64,000 nt of DNA from assembly GCA_021234155.1 (NCBI GenBank), contig JAJEKV010000087.1, positions 4,199,242 to 4,263,241 of the forward strand. Reading direction: 5' to 3'. The notes beneath the pieces are model-generated. The model did not search any database, was not told where the DNA came from, and saw only the letters and a program-made list of their open reading frames with translations. Each line of letters starts with the position of its first letter. Positions within the stretch are counted from its first letter, which is position 1. The position numbers and the translations under genes are program-made. This DNA comes from Isoetes taiwanensis. Taxonomy: Eukaryota > Streptophyta > Lycopodiopsida > Isoetales > Isoetaceae. Positions 23,952 through 36,231 of the stretch are shown here, one piece after another.

Positions 23952-24055
23952 GGGGATAAACACCCCTGAGAGCCCATTACCTCAGATAAACTGGCGAGCC
24001 CGGAGGGGCGAGCCAGTTTATCTGAGGTAATGGGCGAGCAGGGGTGTTTATCCCC
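23952..24055. repeat. Near-perfect ~48-bp inverted repeat (hairpin)
   Basis: The left arm starts GGGGATAAACACCCCTG and contains CCATTACCTCAGATAAACTG. The right arm is its reverse complement with only a few mismatches, ending GTGTTTATCCCC at 24055. The spacer is a few GC-rich bases. It directly adjoins the GC-rich element that follows. Confidence 0.85.
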
Positions 24056-24350
24056 TTTAACCGGGCAGGCAACCTGCCTCATCCATTGCTGGATTATCAG
24101 AGGTTCGGGCAGGCAGCAGATGGGTTATCAGAGGTTTGGGAGGCTGCACAGCTCGATTATCAGAGGTTCGGGGCTGTCCAGATCGATTATCATAGGTTCG
24201 GGGATGTCCCTCCCAGAAGTCTGCTTGCCCTGTCCACCGTTGTGCACGCTGTTGTGCCTCCCAGAAGTTTTGATTGGCTGTTATGCCCTATCACAGGGCA
24301 TGAATCAATGGCCAGGAATGCTTGGATCCAAACGCCTGCCGGTTAAAAAT
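24056..24350. mobile_element. GC-rich element with TTAACCGG ends and four internal repeats
   Basis: The left end TTAACCGGGCAGGC and the right end GCCTGCCGGTTAA are inverted copies bar one base. Inside, GATTATCAGAGGTTCGGG or close variants occur four times, starting about 24090, 24123, 24155 and 24185. A GGCAGGCAACCTGCC palindrome lies at 24064-24078. TTAA at both edges could be part of the ends or a target duplication. No transposase is encoded, so it would be non-autonomous. Superfamily is not clear. Confidence 0.5.
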
Positions 24351-24662
24351 GTTGTATCATTGAAGAAATATATTTTTTTTCGTAATACTACTCAATAATG
24401 TGCAAGGACAAGAATAAATACGAATAATAATTACCTCCAAGGTACAAAAAGTTCGAGCAATAAACAACATTAGAAAAAAACATGGAGAACTTCAAGGTTC
24501 TTATCATGTTGTTGTATCATCTAACAACCATATATCTTTGATAATACAACACAATAATGTGTGGCGATGAGAATAAATAGAGATAATAATCACCTTAATG
24601 TACAAAAAGTTCGAGCAATAAACAACATTGAAAGAATGTAAAGAAGTGGTGGAAGTTGTTTC

Positions 24663-24884
24663 CTAGGCCTCGATATCATAAGGAAAGACTAGGACACAAT
24701 GGTGAGATCCCAGTATCCCAACTCCAATGACCTTAAGATCTTGAGGGAACGCTAGGATACAATGCCGAGATCCTAGTATCCCAACGCCAATGACATGGGG
24801 ATCTTGAGGAAACACTAGACACAAAATCTTTTCTAGTGTTGCGCCAGTGAGACACCCATATATCCCCAACTCCAATGATGCCAC
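24663..24884. repeat. Short tandem repeats (~70-bp period)
   Basis: Variants of GAGATCC(C/T)AGTATCCCAAC plus CCAATGAC and GATCTTGAG(G)GAA recur three times. The open frame across them on the minus strand simply follows the repeat and is not called as a gene. Confidence 0.6.
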
Positions 24885-26914
24885 TTAATAATGAATGAGA
24901 TGATGCTCCTTTTTGGATGTGTGTTTTAAAGTCATGCTGATATGAAGCATGAATGCTCTGAAGTTTACAATGAGGTGGGTGGTTATGTAATGTGACAACA
25001 TTGTTTGATTCATTGAAGTAGGTTAAAGTGTGGTACCTCCTTAAGTTGAAAGAAATGTTTCATGATACTGAGATGTACTTTACAAGAATAGCACATGGTT
25101 TGGTACACGTAATGCAGTACTGTTAGAAAATTTTGTGTCATCCTCTTCCAATACTATGCAACCATCATTCTATCATTTTCTAGATTATCATGCCTTTAGT
25201 TAATTCAGTCATATACATTATTAGCTATAATATAACACAATAATGTAGGAGATTGAGTTTCTGACGTTGGTGCTTATCTTCATTGAAACTGTTAAGGCAC
25301 AGAATGCACACCTAACTTGATTGTTAATTGAAAGCCTCGATTATGAGCAAGCATGCAAGACAAACATAAACAAATGCAAAGCTATAATCATTAGTTAAAA
25401 TGGGGGACCAAACTATAATAATAATAATCTGTTAGGCTACTTTTACTTGATATATCTTCTTATCCACACGTTAAACAAATGCAACCATTGGCAGACCTAA
25501 ACAATAATATTAATATAAATTATATCATGTTATCTGCTATCGAGCCTAAACTAATTACATTTTATGTTAAGGGGTACACCATGCAGAAGATGGACTTGGA
25601 ACATGTGATTGGCAGCAACTAGAGGCAGGCCTGTAGAATTTGAATAGGTCAACTGAATAGATCGCATCTGAGGCTAAATGGATTCTGCAAGTTTCTTGAA
25701 TGGCTTCTGAAGAATGAGACAACTGAATTACGGCAATGACGACGAAGTGGAATCGACATTATCTAGATGCAATGCAAAGTGAGATCAGGTTGTCCAATGA
25801 AGAGGGAAGAAGAGGTGGTGGTCAAGGGGTTGGTTAAAATTTGGTGAAGTAAACCATAACCATGTCAAATCAGAGAAAATGAGATGTTAGAAAGATGGTG
25901 ATGGATTTAGAAAGGCAAAGGGGGTCCATTCCATTCTTCCCTTTGGTAGTTAGAAATGGCATCATTGATGTCCTATGACTACTGATTGGGATAAAAAGTT
26001 AACAAACCGTTAGTTATGTTGGGCCCTTGTAATATATTGTGGACCATCCACATACAATAGTCAAAGGTAAACCCTAAAATTTTCAACACATACATAATAG
26101 GCTGAGTGAGGATAGCTTTACCTTGGTACACAATACCATAAATACCTCCAAAACGTTCAGACAAAATTAATGTTCATAAAGTCCTCCAATGCAGAATTCA
26201 CCTTGGGAATTAAGATTTGACTCTAGACATTATGAAGATTTAAGACCTGGGTTTAAGACATTAAAGAATTTTGGGGAGCTGTTTTTGAGGGGAATCAAAT
26301 CAAGCAAAAGTTGCAGGAACACAGTTATGAGCAAATTGAGCAGTGCCCCACAAAATCTTTAGGGTTGGTTTGCAAATCTGATGTATTGTCTGTAATGGAC
26401 AGGAATGATCAGTCTCAGATCTGCAAATTCAGGCACCAGACCAAACTAACATCTAACATTCAGATCTACATGCTTAACATATATTCTGCACATCTTTTGC
26501 CTTATACCCTTACAATTCAGACATTCTAAAGGAACACATTCAAAGAATGTAGGCTAACAGCTGTTGAAATCCAAAAATTCTGAATCTACCACCAGATACC
26601 TGCAATCATACAAAAATTTTACACACATTTTACTTGCCCTGCACTGCACTGCACTGCACTTGTCTATACATAAATTGTACAGGAAAATTCCTGCAATCAA
26701 TACAGTTGAATCTAGCTCATTGATTCATGCATGCAAATTCCAATCTGCAACAGCTGAAAATTTGAGCAAAGGTAATCAAACCATTCTTGAGCACCAAACC
26801 AGCATACAATGCTTAAACTTTTGCCAGAGAAAACAGTGAACATTCTTCATGGCAAAAGCAGAGGGAAGTTTCAGACCAAACCAAGCAACTAATTACCAAT
26901 TAAGGCAATATAAA
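24885..26914. other. Intergenic DNA downstream of the OVATE gene
   Basis: No coding frame with recognisable motifs is visible. A GCACT microsatellite of about four and a half units lies at 26640-26660. The last few hundred bases probably include the 3' untranslated region of the minus-strand gene that ends at 26915. Confidence 0.4.
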
Positions 26915-28486
26915 TCAACCCTCTGAACATTCACCAAAACCAGAGGCAATGCAGATAGGATCTGCATCAAACATCTGGTACCAAATATCAGCAAATGCCT
27001 GAACAATAACATCATGGCTGTCTGTAGAATTGAGGAACAAATAAGACCTGAGAAGTTCTTGAAGATCACCCTCTTCAAACAGCTCCTTTTTCAGAATCAT
27101 CTCAATCATGGAATCTCTAAAATCTTTGTAAGGATCAAAGGAGGATTTCACCACTGCAACACTTTCTCTTACCCTAGAGATGCCACCATAGCCAGGAGCT
27201 TCATGCCTCACTTTTCTAGTTCTGCGCCTGAGTCTTTTCGGGCGGTTAGTCGAAGCAACTGGGTTCTGATTATCAGAACAAGAGCTGCTCTCAGCTTCAT
27301 ACAGCCCTTCTTTTGATTTGCAATCAGAAATTCTTGAGCAATCTCCAGCAGAAGGGTCTTCTTGACAATCAAGGAAAACATCTTCTGAAGAATTACAGTC
27401 TTTAGATGAAGAAAAGGCAGTGTTAGGACGGGTCCATGACCTAGAGGCAGCCTCAGGATCATCAAAACTATTTCTGTGCAGAACAAAAGGAACATGGTCA
27501 CCATGTCTGATCTGAGAGGAAGAAATCTTGCCTTCTTTGGAGCTTTTCTGCTGAAAAAACCCTTTTGATCCATCTTTCCTTAAAGGAGAAGAAGCAGTAA
27601 ACAGACTACTTTCGCTTGCAAAGGAGCAAAAATCCTTATCCCATTCAATCTCCAAGCTCTCCGGTGAAGAAGTACTCAGCTTATAATAACTATTAGAACT
27701 CGGTGTAGAACTAGTTACATTCTTCTTGTTTGATTCCAAAACCTCGCCCCTGTCATTTTTGCTTAGATCCTTTGCAGATTCGTCTACATTTTGAGCATAT
27801 TGATCCACATTTTTCTGCTTAATCTTCTTTTTCTTCTTCAGAACGACCTGTTTTCTGACAATCTGGTTATCTATGCTAGCAATAGTACTCCAGGTGCTCT
27901 GTTTCTCCCAAGAACAAGCCTGAGAGGCCATGCTAACAGCCGGAACAACTGTGGAGCTGCTTCTGGAGAATCGAAGCTTGCAATCTTCTCTTAGATCATT
28001 AGCAGAGTCTAAAAATCGGCAAGGATCACATCCCATAGAAAGCCAGTATCGCCTGGGATGTATGGCAGCAATTTTATAGTCGATTTCCTCCTCCTGGTGC
28101 CTGATTTTGCCTTCTTTGGGCGAAGAATCGGATTCTTCGAAACTAAACAAAGAACCCACATCTTGAATCGCTGGCGAGGAAGGAAATGCAATATCTCTGG
28201 CCTTGTGATTCACCGGCGAATTGCATAGCCTTTCAACCGGCCCAACCTTTGCCGGAAAACTGCGAAATCCGCATTTTATATATGGAACTTTCGGAAGCCC
28301 TTCAATCTCCGAGCCTGACCCTGATTTATTTGTGTTTGATCCATGACCCGCATATTTTGCTTCTCGGATCTGCTTTGATCCGGTCGGAACTGAAGCTATG
28401 GAGGTCGATGGAGAAGAATCCGTGCTTGCATGCTTGTTCTTGGATTTGGAGAAAGAGGGCGAAATTCTGAAATGCAATTTCGCCAT
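26915..28486 (-). CDS. OVATE family protein (putative transcriptional repressor)
   Basis: OVATE family proteins are plant-specific nuclear regulators, mostly repressors, that act with homeodomain (TALE) partners and affect growth and organ shape. The 523-residue frame is intact from an ATG at 28486 to a stop at 26915, with no intron, as is usual in the family. The OVATE domain is at about residues 442-506: Ser-Val-Ala-Val-Val-Lys-Ser-Ser-Phe-Asp-Pro-Tyr, then Phe-Arg-Asp-Ser-Met, Asp-Leu-Gln-Glu-Leu-Leu, Leu-Asn-Ser, and His-Asp-Val-Ile-Val-Gln-Ala-Phe. A basic cluster (Pro-Lys-Arg-Leu-Arg-Arg-Arg) just before the domain and Lys-Lys-Lys-Lys-Lys at about 217-221 could be nuclear signals. Long serine-rich, low-complexity stretches separate them. 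At 523 residues it is longer than most seed-plant members I know of. It is the only gene here with full coding integrity. Confidence 0.93.
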   Translation of the reverse strand: MAKLHFRISPSFSKSKNKHASTDSSPSTSIASVPTGSKQIREAKYAGHGSNTNKSGSGSEIEGLPKVPYIKCGFRSFPAKVGPVERLCNSPVNHKARDIAFPSSPAIQDVGSLFSFEESDSSPKEGKIRHQEEEIDYKIAAIHPRRYWLSMGCDPCRFLDSANDLREDCKLRFSRSSSTVVPAVSMASQACSWEKQSTWSTIASIDNQIVRKQVVLKKKKKIKQKNVDQYAQNVDESAKDLSKNDRGEVLESNKKNVTSSTPSSNSYYKLSTSSPESLEIEWDKDFCSFASESSLFTASSPLRKDGSKGFFQQKSSKEGKISSSQIRHGDHVPFVLHRNSFDDPEAASRSWTRPNTAFSSSKDCNSSEDVFLDCQEDPSAGDCSRISDCKSKEGLYEAESSSCSDNQNPVASTNRPKRLRRRTRKVRHEAPGYGGISRVRESVAVVKSSFDPYKDFRDSMIEMILKKELFEEGDLQELLRSYLFLNSTDSHDVIVQAFADIWYQMFDADPICIASGFGECSEG

Positions 28487-31400
28487 GGAAAATCAAAGGG
28501 TGAGACCCGCGAGAATCTGTTACGATTATCAAGTCACAATCAAATCAGACTTCTCATTCTTCTTGCCTGCAGCAGCGTCATTTTTTTTCTCCCAACTTGC
28601 CTCATACCCACGAAGCAAAACAGCTCCACTGCCGCTGCAACAACAAATTTCTCACGATTTGGCACAGACCGACCAGCAAAACTGAATTTAGCCGAGAAAA
28701 ACCACGAGCAAAACAGAGCATTCAGGAATATGACGAGCCACCCGTGAAGAGATATCGCCCACTAAGCCAAAGATTTAAGAGCTTTTACTGGCTTATTCAT
28801 AATTCCGGTAGTGCTCAGTCAGAATAGCTTCACCACAGCTATGGTACCAATATTTGCACAGATCCCACTCGCTACTCCGTTAACTATCACCCTGTCATTT
28901 TCTTTCTGTCTGTTCACTTCTTCTTTTTGGCCAGCCAGACTTTTAACTTGGCAGTGCTCGGCCGGACGAAATAAGGACTTACACGCTTCTTTCTTCAAAT
29001 CCACCCAAAAGAAAAAAAAACTTTCCCAAGCTTTGGCTATGGCTTGCTTGTGGGTTGGTTTATACTCTGTTCCGTTTTACACAAATCAATGCGATATACT
29101 TGAGCCAGTACCCGAAAACAGGCTAATCATCCCTGTAGCCATAGCCTTGCCGTGTACTCAAAAAAAAAAAAATAGGCAGACGTCGTAACCTCAACAAACC
29201 CAAATACGGCAAAAGGGGTACTGTTTCAAGGTAAGAAATGGAGGGTTTTCTGTAGCCGGAAGAGACAGAACAGACAAGAATTTTTATCCTTGAACAGAAG
29301 AAGTAGAAGAATTGTGATATCAAGTAAGATAAATTACTCAATACAGAGATTTTGGCTATGGAGTAGTGCGGTAAGACAAGCAGAGCCACAGATTTGAGGC
29401 TTTTACAGATGCTCTAATTTGTTTTTGCTGAAAATTCCAAGGAGAAGAGGAAGAGGGCTTTCTTTCGGAGACCCGGCCCTTTTTTTTTTCTGTGCCGGAG
29501 CAAATCCAAGCATACGATCCGCCATATCCATTTTTCTAGTAATCTGTGATCACCCCCAGCCTCGGAGAAGGACTGATTCTTCCGACTTAGAAACTTCTTT
29601 TCTTCTTGGGTCGTGTACTCGGGATTATTTTAATCCCAAACCCATTACAGAGCAAACTCCAAGAAAATTGATGTGTTGGGTTTCTTACTGCCGGAGTAAA
29701 ATCCATAATTCACCATAGCCAAATAAGAACAAAACAAATTTATGCCCTACCACCGGATTTGGGCTTACATCATCTCCTTTATGCATACTTTTAGACACTC
29801 TGTCAATGCATTCCGACCTCTGACTCGGATTCTTACGGCATTTTTTAGTCCTTATTCTTCTGAATAGTGTATCAGACTAGTTTTTGCTCCATAGCCAGGC
29901 TACCAGGTACTGCCATAGCTACAGCTCAGAGCTTAAATCCGGTACATCTGCCCAAAACGAGATTGATTCCTCACCTTACCCACCTACCCACGACAAAATT
30001 AAACACTATATTTTTCATCAATTGGGTAGTTACACTTTGTTAAACCTGCTGATCAAAACAAAATCTGCCGCTGCAGCATGATTTTGGACTAAAATAGAAT
30101 TACGCAAAGCAATGGCATGCACACATCCACACGGTCATTGCATGCTTGTGATCTGACATGCTCTTTTTATGCTTTCGAATGCTTTTTTTTTTTCTTTGGT
30201 ATATTATTTGATTCTCATTGTTCTGTTAAAACTATTCATTCCTTTTTTAACTAACCTTTGATCTCCTCTTCTTTTTTGTTGTTTTCCTATATCTAAAATC
30301 ACATGGTTTTCTTCCACATTTTAACTATCATTCCTATGCTTCCTTTTTTTTTTTTTTAATTCTATCTATTACCAAGGTGTACTTGCCCCATTTGCCAACA
30401 CTAGAATTTGAACTTGAATGTTAATTGGTCAGTAGGATCACATCCACATTGCATCTGTTGCTTGCCTGAAGCCTGTTGCAGCCTCCACTCCAACTGGCAG
30501 CACACATACAATAGATTGCCATGGCCCGTCACTCTATAGTTGCTCTGATTGGTAGCAGCTATTATGGCATGTAATTGTACCTAGACTCAAATTCAGCAAT
30601 GTCGTGGTCAACATTCCCCATGTTAGAGCCACTCACTCCAATGTCAGGACCGCGTATAGTCTGGCTATGATTCACTCCGCGTAAATTGACTTAGGCAAAA
30701 ATGGTCAATGACCTACACCCTTGCTTGGAGTGATTGGTGCCAAGTTGTAGCAATTCAGGTGATGCTCGAGTGTTTATAACTATTAAAGCAAGGTACGTGA
30801 ACTTGTTTAAATTCATGTAATTATAACCATTGGAACAAAGTACATAAACTTGGCAGTTCGACATGTTAACCTATTTGAGACATGACCTTGTCTACTTCAT
30901 GCATGGACAGCTAGTTTTGTCTCTTCTGTTTCAAACATTCAAGAAGGAAATACAAAAATATGCTCCAGTGAATGAATAGTTATAATCATCACATGTATAA
31001 TCTCATGAACATCTTTATGCATGGTGTCTAAACAATGCTATTTTTCTTTTGTGGCAGAAATGAATCAAAATTCCTATAAGACAAAGATACTCCTTTTTTA
31101 CAGATTAGTCATTGGTGACTACAGAGATTTTTACTTTGGAACTCCTTTTTAATCTTAGTCATTTGCTGATTAGTATTGGTGGATGTAAATACTATTATTA
31201 ATTAGTCAAATGGACATATGGAAATTCTAAATCTAAAAGGGATATGATCCCTGCTCCCTCTAATATTTTGTTGTCCCCGTATCAAAGGGATTATTGTTGA
31301 TAAACTCAAGAAATTTAAGTTTACTTGACCTCAGTTCATTTGTGTCGATATTCCTATATTTTTGTTTTTTCTTCTGTTTGCTCTTCAAGTAGACTTAGTT

Positions 31401-33109
31401 TTGTTGTTCTCACTTAAATTCAATTTGTTCAGGCATGTCGTTATCACCATATATCATTGTTCTCTTAATTGGGCCCTCAACGAGCTCGACTATTTGACCA
31501 AATTTAGTTTATTGATTAGTTGCTCTTAATTTTGCATTCTTTTTTCTTAAGTTTACAACTTATGAAGCCCACAAATTTACAACTTGAAGTACGTAAGAAC
31601 CATTGTTAAATCTACCATGATTCCCTCTTCAACTTGGACAACTAGGGTTTCACAACTTGCACAACCTTCCAATGCCCACTTGACAAAGTTTTATTTTTGC
31701 ACATGAGTAACATCTTAGCCATGTACATATTACTCTCCAAAAGAATTCCCAACTTGCCCTGACATTAAGTAACATATGGCTCCCCCAAGCAGCACCACCT
31801 TTGGAACCCCTTTTTTCTTTCTTTTTTTGTTGAATTTTAGCCTAGTTCCTGCTTTTTAGCCCCATTACTGCATTTTGAGTGGCCCCATGGTCCTTGGAGT
31901 CTATGGCACTTTTCCTACCCCCATAACTTCCCTTTTTTTTTTCGTTAGTTGCTTTGCATTCATATCATTGTGTCTGTCGTATTTTTTTAAGAGTTTGGTT
32001 ACAATATGTACATCATCAAATGCATATATTACTTGAAAACAATATGCACCTGCCGTGCGGCTTTGGAAATTTTGCAATGAAGATCCAAGACAAAATCTTA
32101 TAATTGATTATTAATGAAGTTTTAGGTATCAGTTAGCATCATACAAGTGAGATGACGCCCTTGGGAACTGCAGCTACGAGCAATAGTTCTCAAGAAATGT
32201 GGTTGTATTGTCACGTTAAAGTTTTTGTCCCCCATTGCACATTTATTTTCGTTTTGTTTTATTTTCATTGTTGAGTTTGTGAATAGATATCACCATCCCA
32301 TAGTTTCCAAGAAGGATTAATATGTAGGTCCATAGATCCGATTAGATTTCAAGTGATATGTGCAAGACCTAGCATAATTAACATGTGACACACGTCGCAA
32401 TATCCACAAACAATTTAAACAAGTTGGTGGGTTTTGATCTAAATTGTTTAAATTATTTGAAGCTCCTAGTCTTCTTGTTGCAACCGCCACTCCCATCTAA
32501 CAATCATGCCATGTACCTTTCTAAAGGTTGGCGCGCTTTCTTATGCTTAGAATATTATTGTCATTCTTGAAACATGAACTTGACCAATCTTTTGCTCGAG
32601 TATCTTCTATCTTATATATATACAAGACGTGACCATCAAGTCATTAGTGATATCAAAGTGTATTATTTTAACCTAGGTTGTCCCTCTATTCCACTACATA
32701 TTGTCCCTACTATGCACCCTGCACGTTATGCACTTCACTGCCATTAACATATATTAAATTGAACTTATTAAAATTAAGATTATAAAATCAGTAGTTGTCC
32801 TCTAACCACACGTTGATAGTGATTTAAGTTGGGATTGTTACTTGAAGGAAATTGGAACTCACATGATATCAATAATATTTAAATGTGCCTCCTCCTCCTC
32901 CTCCTTATCAAGTTATCCAAGTTAACCGAATAAATACACAATATGCTCGGCCTCAATAAACATGAAGTTGTTCCATTTAATTCAAGTGCAAAATTTGCAT
33001 AAACCAGCAAAAACAGCCAAGATGTTTTTCCATTCATCTAATCATCAGATGTTGTTACAGTGGTAAGATCTGATAAAGATAAAGATAGAGATTTTTTACG
33101 TCCACATGG
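28487..33109. other. Upstream/intergenic region of the OVATE gene; no gene seen
   Basis: The first several hundred bases right of 28486 must hold the leader and promoter of the minus-strand OVATE gene. A minus-strand TATAAA occurs near 29059-29064, but its distance (about 570 bp) leaves its use uncertain. From about 30.1 kb on the DNA is T-rich with poly-T runs and no coding motif. Small open frames here (for example 29419-29718) match nothing I know. Confidence 0.4.
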
Positions 33110-33935
33110 TGTTATGTACAAATGTTGGGCGCTAGGTCACATAGGACCATTAAACCTAAGGGTTATATGTTTAAGGGACACATGGCATCAATGCATAATA
33201 GAAGTGCCAAGTGTCTACAGACAACTAGTTAAGTAGTTATCAAGAGAAGGCACATTTGGTTAAGTGCTAGTAGCACAAGCAATTATGTGGATGTTGCGAA
33301 GGAAGTGCACTTAGTTCACTGCTAGTAGAACTAGAGTAAAATGATAGTGCCACTAGAGTTAGGACCTATATAAGAGATCAAGGATTTCTATGGAAGGAAG
33401 TACGAGATCCAAGAAGATAGAATGTGGCTTTGTGGATCTAAGAATACGCAATTGGGGGATTACTATATTGAAGCCAATCCATACCATAAGGATATAAGGA
33501 TATCATATCTATATTCTAGGCACTAGCATAGATATCCATCCAATAGATGGGGTCTCTTATAGCCTTTAAGAGGTTCTAAGATGCTTTGGCTTATGGGGTT
33601 AGCTAGGCTATGTGATTGAATCAAGGATTCATCCATCTTGCTTGGTATAGGAATAACCTACAGTAGTAGGGTTGCTAGATGAGCTTGGGAGGTTCAGCAC
33701 TGTGCACCGCGGGGAGTCGAGGACTCAATGTGTGTGTGGGCGATAGATGCATGGGTTCCAATTGGGGTGTTATATTATTGTGCATGAGTGCTTCAAGGGT
33801 TTCAAGTAGCTTACAACTTAATCCGGATCAAGCAATGTAGGATTGTGTGTCACATTATGGAGGATCTGGGATCCGTGGTGAGGATGGTAGGAGTGAGTTT
33901 CCAGTTGAGAGTGGCGGTCTCATTGTGTGTGATAT
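33110..33935 (+). mobile_element. Solo-looking 5' LTR of a decayed LTR retrotransposon
   Basis: A region starting TGTTATGTAC has a TATA box (TATATAAG, 33367-33374) and ends next to a primer-site-like sequence (TGGTATCTGAGCC, 33937-33949), which has one mismatch to the tRNA-iMet site. A gag remnant follows on the same strand. The exact LTR ends are inferred because no second LTR is seen. Confidence 0.5.
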
Positions 33936-33936
33936 T

Positions 33937-33949
33937 TGGTATCTGAGCC
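33937..33949 (+). promoter_or_regulatory. Degenerate tRNA-iMet primer-binding site
   Basis: TGGTATCTGAGCC differs by one base from the common plant site TGGTATCAGAGCC. Its place between a TATA-bearing LTR-like block and a gag remnant supports the call. Confidence 0.55.
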
Positions 33950-34399
33950 AAATCACATGTATATCCAGTGATTTGATCAGAGAAGATTCATCGTGGGGTG
34001 TGTGAAATTCCTAAAGGCTTTATCTGTCGTGATTTTTGTTATCTCTAAGGGATATGCTAGAAAAACCAAGAGATGGAACTATTGTGTTGGCAGCTTGTGC
34101 ATGCATGCCAAGATTTATGGGTTCCACTTGTTAAAGATTAAAACTAATCTGATAGTTCAGAAGATAATATATCCAAAAATAAAAACATTCAAATTATGCT
34201 ACTAGTGATATCAGGTTATCGTATAACTCTATAAAGAGCTTTCATTTTGAGCTAAAAGGATTGTATTGATTGAGAGCAAAAACGATAATGTATTCTATTA
34301 GGAATTTTTAGGTTAATCCAATTTGGGAAGCAGATCAAGGATCAGTTGTGGTAAGTATTAGGGAGTTGATCTAGTATTTTGCTTAAATCCAGGTAAAGA

Positions 34400-34871
34400 C
34401 TGCATTCTTCAATCAAGAGATCAATCGTCTGATTGGTTCTCAAGTTGATCAAATGCTTGAGCAGATGGATCTAGAAGCTATAGGCTCACACGAGAGCAAG
34501 TAGAAGAAGATATTGAGCTCAAATTATTTCCATGGGATGAGCTACAAATTTGGTGTAAGCTTCAGCAGATGTATCAGAAGGGATTGTTGGACGATTATGT
34601 TTGCGAACTCCAACATCTTTTTGAGAAGCTACCTGATGTAAAACCACATATGCAAGCGATGCAGTTCATTCAACCTAATTCAGGGGTCGCTTATTAAGAT
34701 TTTGATGCCACTTTTTGTGATGGGCAAATAATCACAACTCGATGATGGTCGTTATCAGATGATGAGATGGAACAACAAGGTTTTCTAGTGATTAAACATA
34801 CGGCCAATACATGTGAGAGGTGTGATCAATATGGGTACACTGCCTGGGGATGTAGTGAAACTATATGCTAA
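34400..34871 (+). pseudogene. Retrotransposon gag remnant with altered zinc knuckle
   Basis: Broken frames give a gag-like stretch (Lys-Leu-Gln-Gln-Met-Tyr-Gln-Lys-Gly, then Tyr-Val-Cys-Glu-Leu-Gln-His-Leu-Phe-Glu-Lys-Leu) at about 34548-34670. At 34811-34852 comes Cys-Glu-Arg-Cys-Asp-Gln-Tyr-Gly-Tyr-Thr-Ala-Trp-Gly-Cys. That keeps exact CX2CX4-X-X4C zinc-knuckle spacing but has Tyr where His is expected. Several stops make it non-functional. No pol follows, so the rest has been lost. Gypsy or Copia cannot be told apart. Confidence 0.6.
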
Positions 34872-35158
34872 GAGTGACAAATAAGATGTGGTGTTTAGTT
34901 TTACTAACCAAGTTATTTAGTGCTAATTTGATATTTCCAATGTTGTCATTTTCTCGTAAATCCATCTTACTTCCCATGTATGATGCACAATTTACTTGAG
35001 ATTTAATGGTGTAATTAGATCTTTCCACTACTGGATCTAGGGTTTGAGGTACTAGGTTAAGCAATTGATAAGTGGAATTCTTATTATGTGCACCAAATAA
35101 TTGCCCCCGAACAAGATGACTTGTTCCTTTAAAAGGGGAAGCAAAGATAAGACAAGCA

Positions 35159-36231
35159 GATGGAAGGGGAGGATGGTTCTTGGCGCAGCCCTTAGCGCCT
35201 GCGGCTAGGGCGGCAGCAGAGGAAGGAGGCCGCCCTCCTCTCCTCTCTTACCGGCACTGCTGCAGACCTTCTTGCAGATCAAAGACCAAACCGGTGCTAG
35301 TGGGGTTTGCCGGTGCTCCAGACGATTTTGCCTTCAAAGAATTTGCAGATCAGATTTTGAAGCAGCTTCAAGGCGGTCTTTTGGATTCAGGCTGGTAAGC
35401 CACTAACGTGGCATTTTTGCTCTCAATCTTTAGAAGAATGATGATTTATATCACAATCGAAAAGGTAGAGTCTATAAGGTGGGAGCGAAATTTAAGCGGA
35501 GAATCTTTAAAGAAAGCGACTTAGGGTCTTTTTTTGGTCTTTCTAGTTGGATCTTAGGATCATTTGGTTTTCCCCTCCTCTTGCTCTTTCTTGCTAGCGT
35601 AAAGATCCGAGGTGTTTTTTCTTGGAAGAAGTTGAGTAAATTCTTGATCTCGGATTGATTTTATAACGTAATGTTGTGTTATTTGAGATTGCCGAGCTAG
35701 GGATCTATTGTGCCGGTGATGCTTCCATATCAAGACCGGATATCATGAGCGGGATTTTAGGGAGAGTTCGTGGTGGGCCGCGGTGTCTAGCGAGCCATGC
35801 CTATTTGACCGGGCGATCCCGACAATGCAGCATCTCCTTTTGATCTCACATACGGTAATAAAATTGTATAATTTGATCATAGTTTGAAGTATGGGATTCC
35901 CTGAACAGAGCGGGAGACTGTTCAGGTTACTCTTCGTCTCTTTCCATCTTCATTTCTAGTTTTGCAAGAGGTTTTTGGAGCATTCAAGATTTGTTTGTAG
36001 CTGTGGAAAATGGGTACTTGGCTCCTATAGTACTCTGTTTAATTGAGACAGAAGAAGAGGTTGAGAGAGGCTCATGTGTTCTTTAGTTACAGACATGATT
36101 CAGATCCAGATGGGATCCTTTGTACTTAACTTATATCTGATCCATAGAGGGATCTCTGTATTGTAATTCTTCCTATCTGATTAATACAGAAACTTCTTTC
36201 CTTCAAAAAAAAAAAAAAAAAAAAAAAAAAA
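35159..36231 (+). mobile_element. Poly(A)-tailed retroposon with 14-bp target duplication
   Basis: The insert runs from GATGGAAGGGG to an A-run of about 27 bases (36205-36231). AGATAAGACAAGCA stands directly before it (35145-35158) and directly after it (36232-36245), the mark of LINE-machinery insertion. The first 150 bp are strikingly GC-rich, unlike the neighbourhood. The 3' part ends in a T-rich stretch before the tail. A 72-codon frame from a TTG (35180-35398) has no recognised motif. It could be a LINE with its ORFs deleted, or a retrocopied transcript. The clean duplication and long tail point to a fairly recent event. Confidence 0.85.

Larger units (their letters stand above)
23870..24640. 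repeat. Diverged direct repeats flanking a fold-back insertion
   Basis: AAACATGGAGA followed by AGGTTCTTAT and TTGTATCATCTAAC occurs at 23872-23920 and 24477-24525. ACAAAAAGTTCGAGCAATAA occurs near 24443 and 24603. The fold-back insertion at about 23950-24350 interrupts this sequence family. Confidence 0.6.

Noticed and set aside
27014-27573. ORFs of 100-121 codons overlapping the OVATE gene
   Set aside because: Shadow frames of the intact 523-codon gene.
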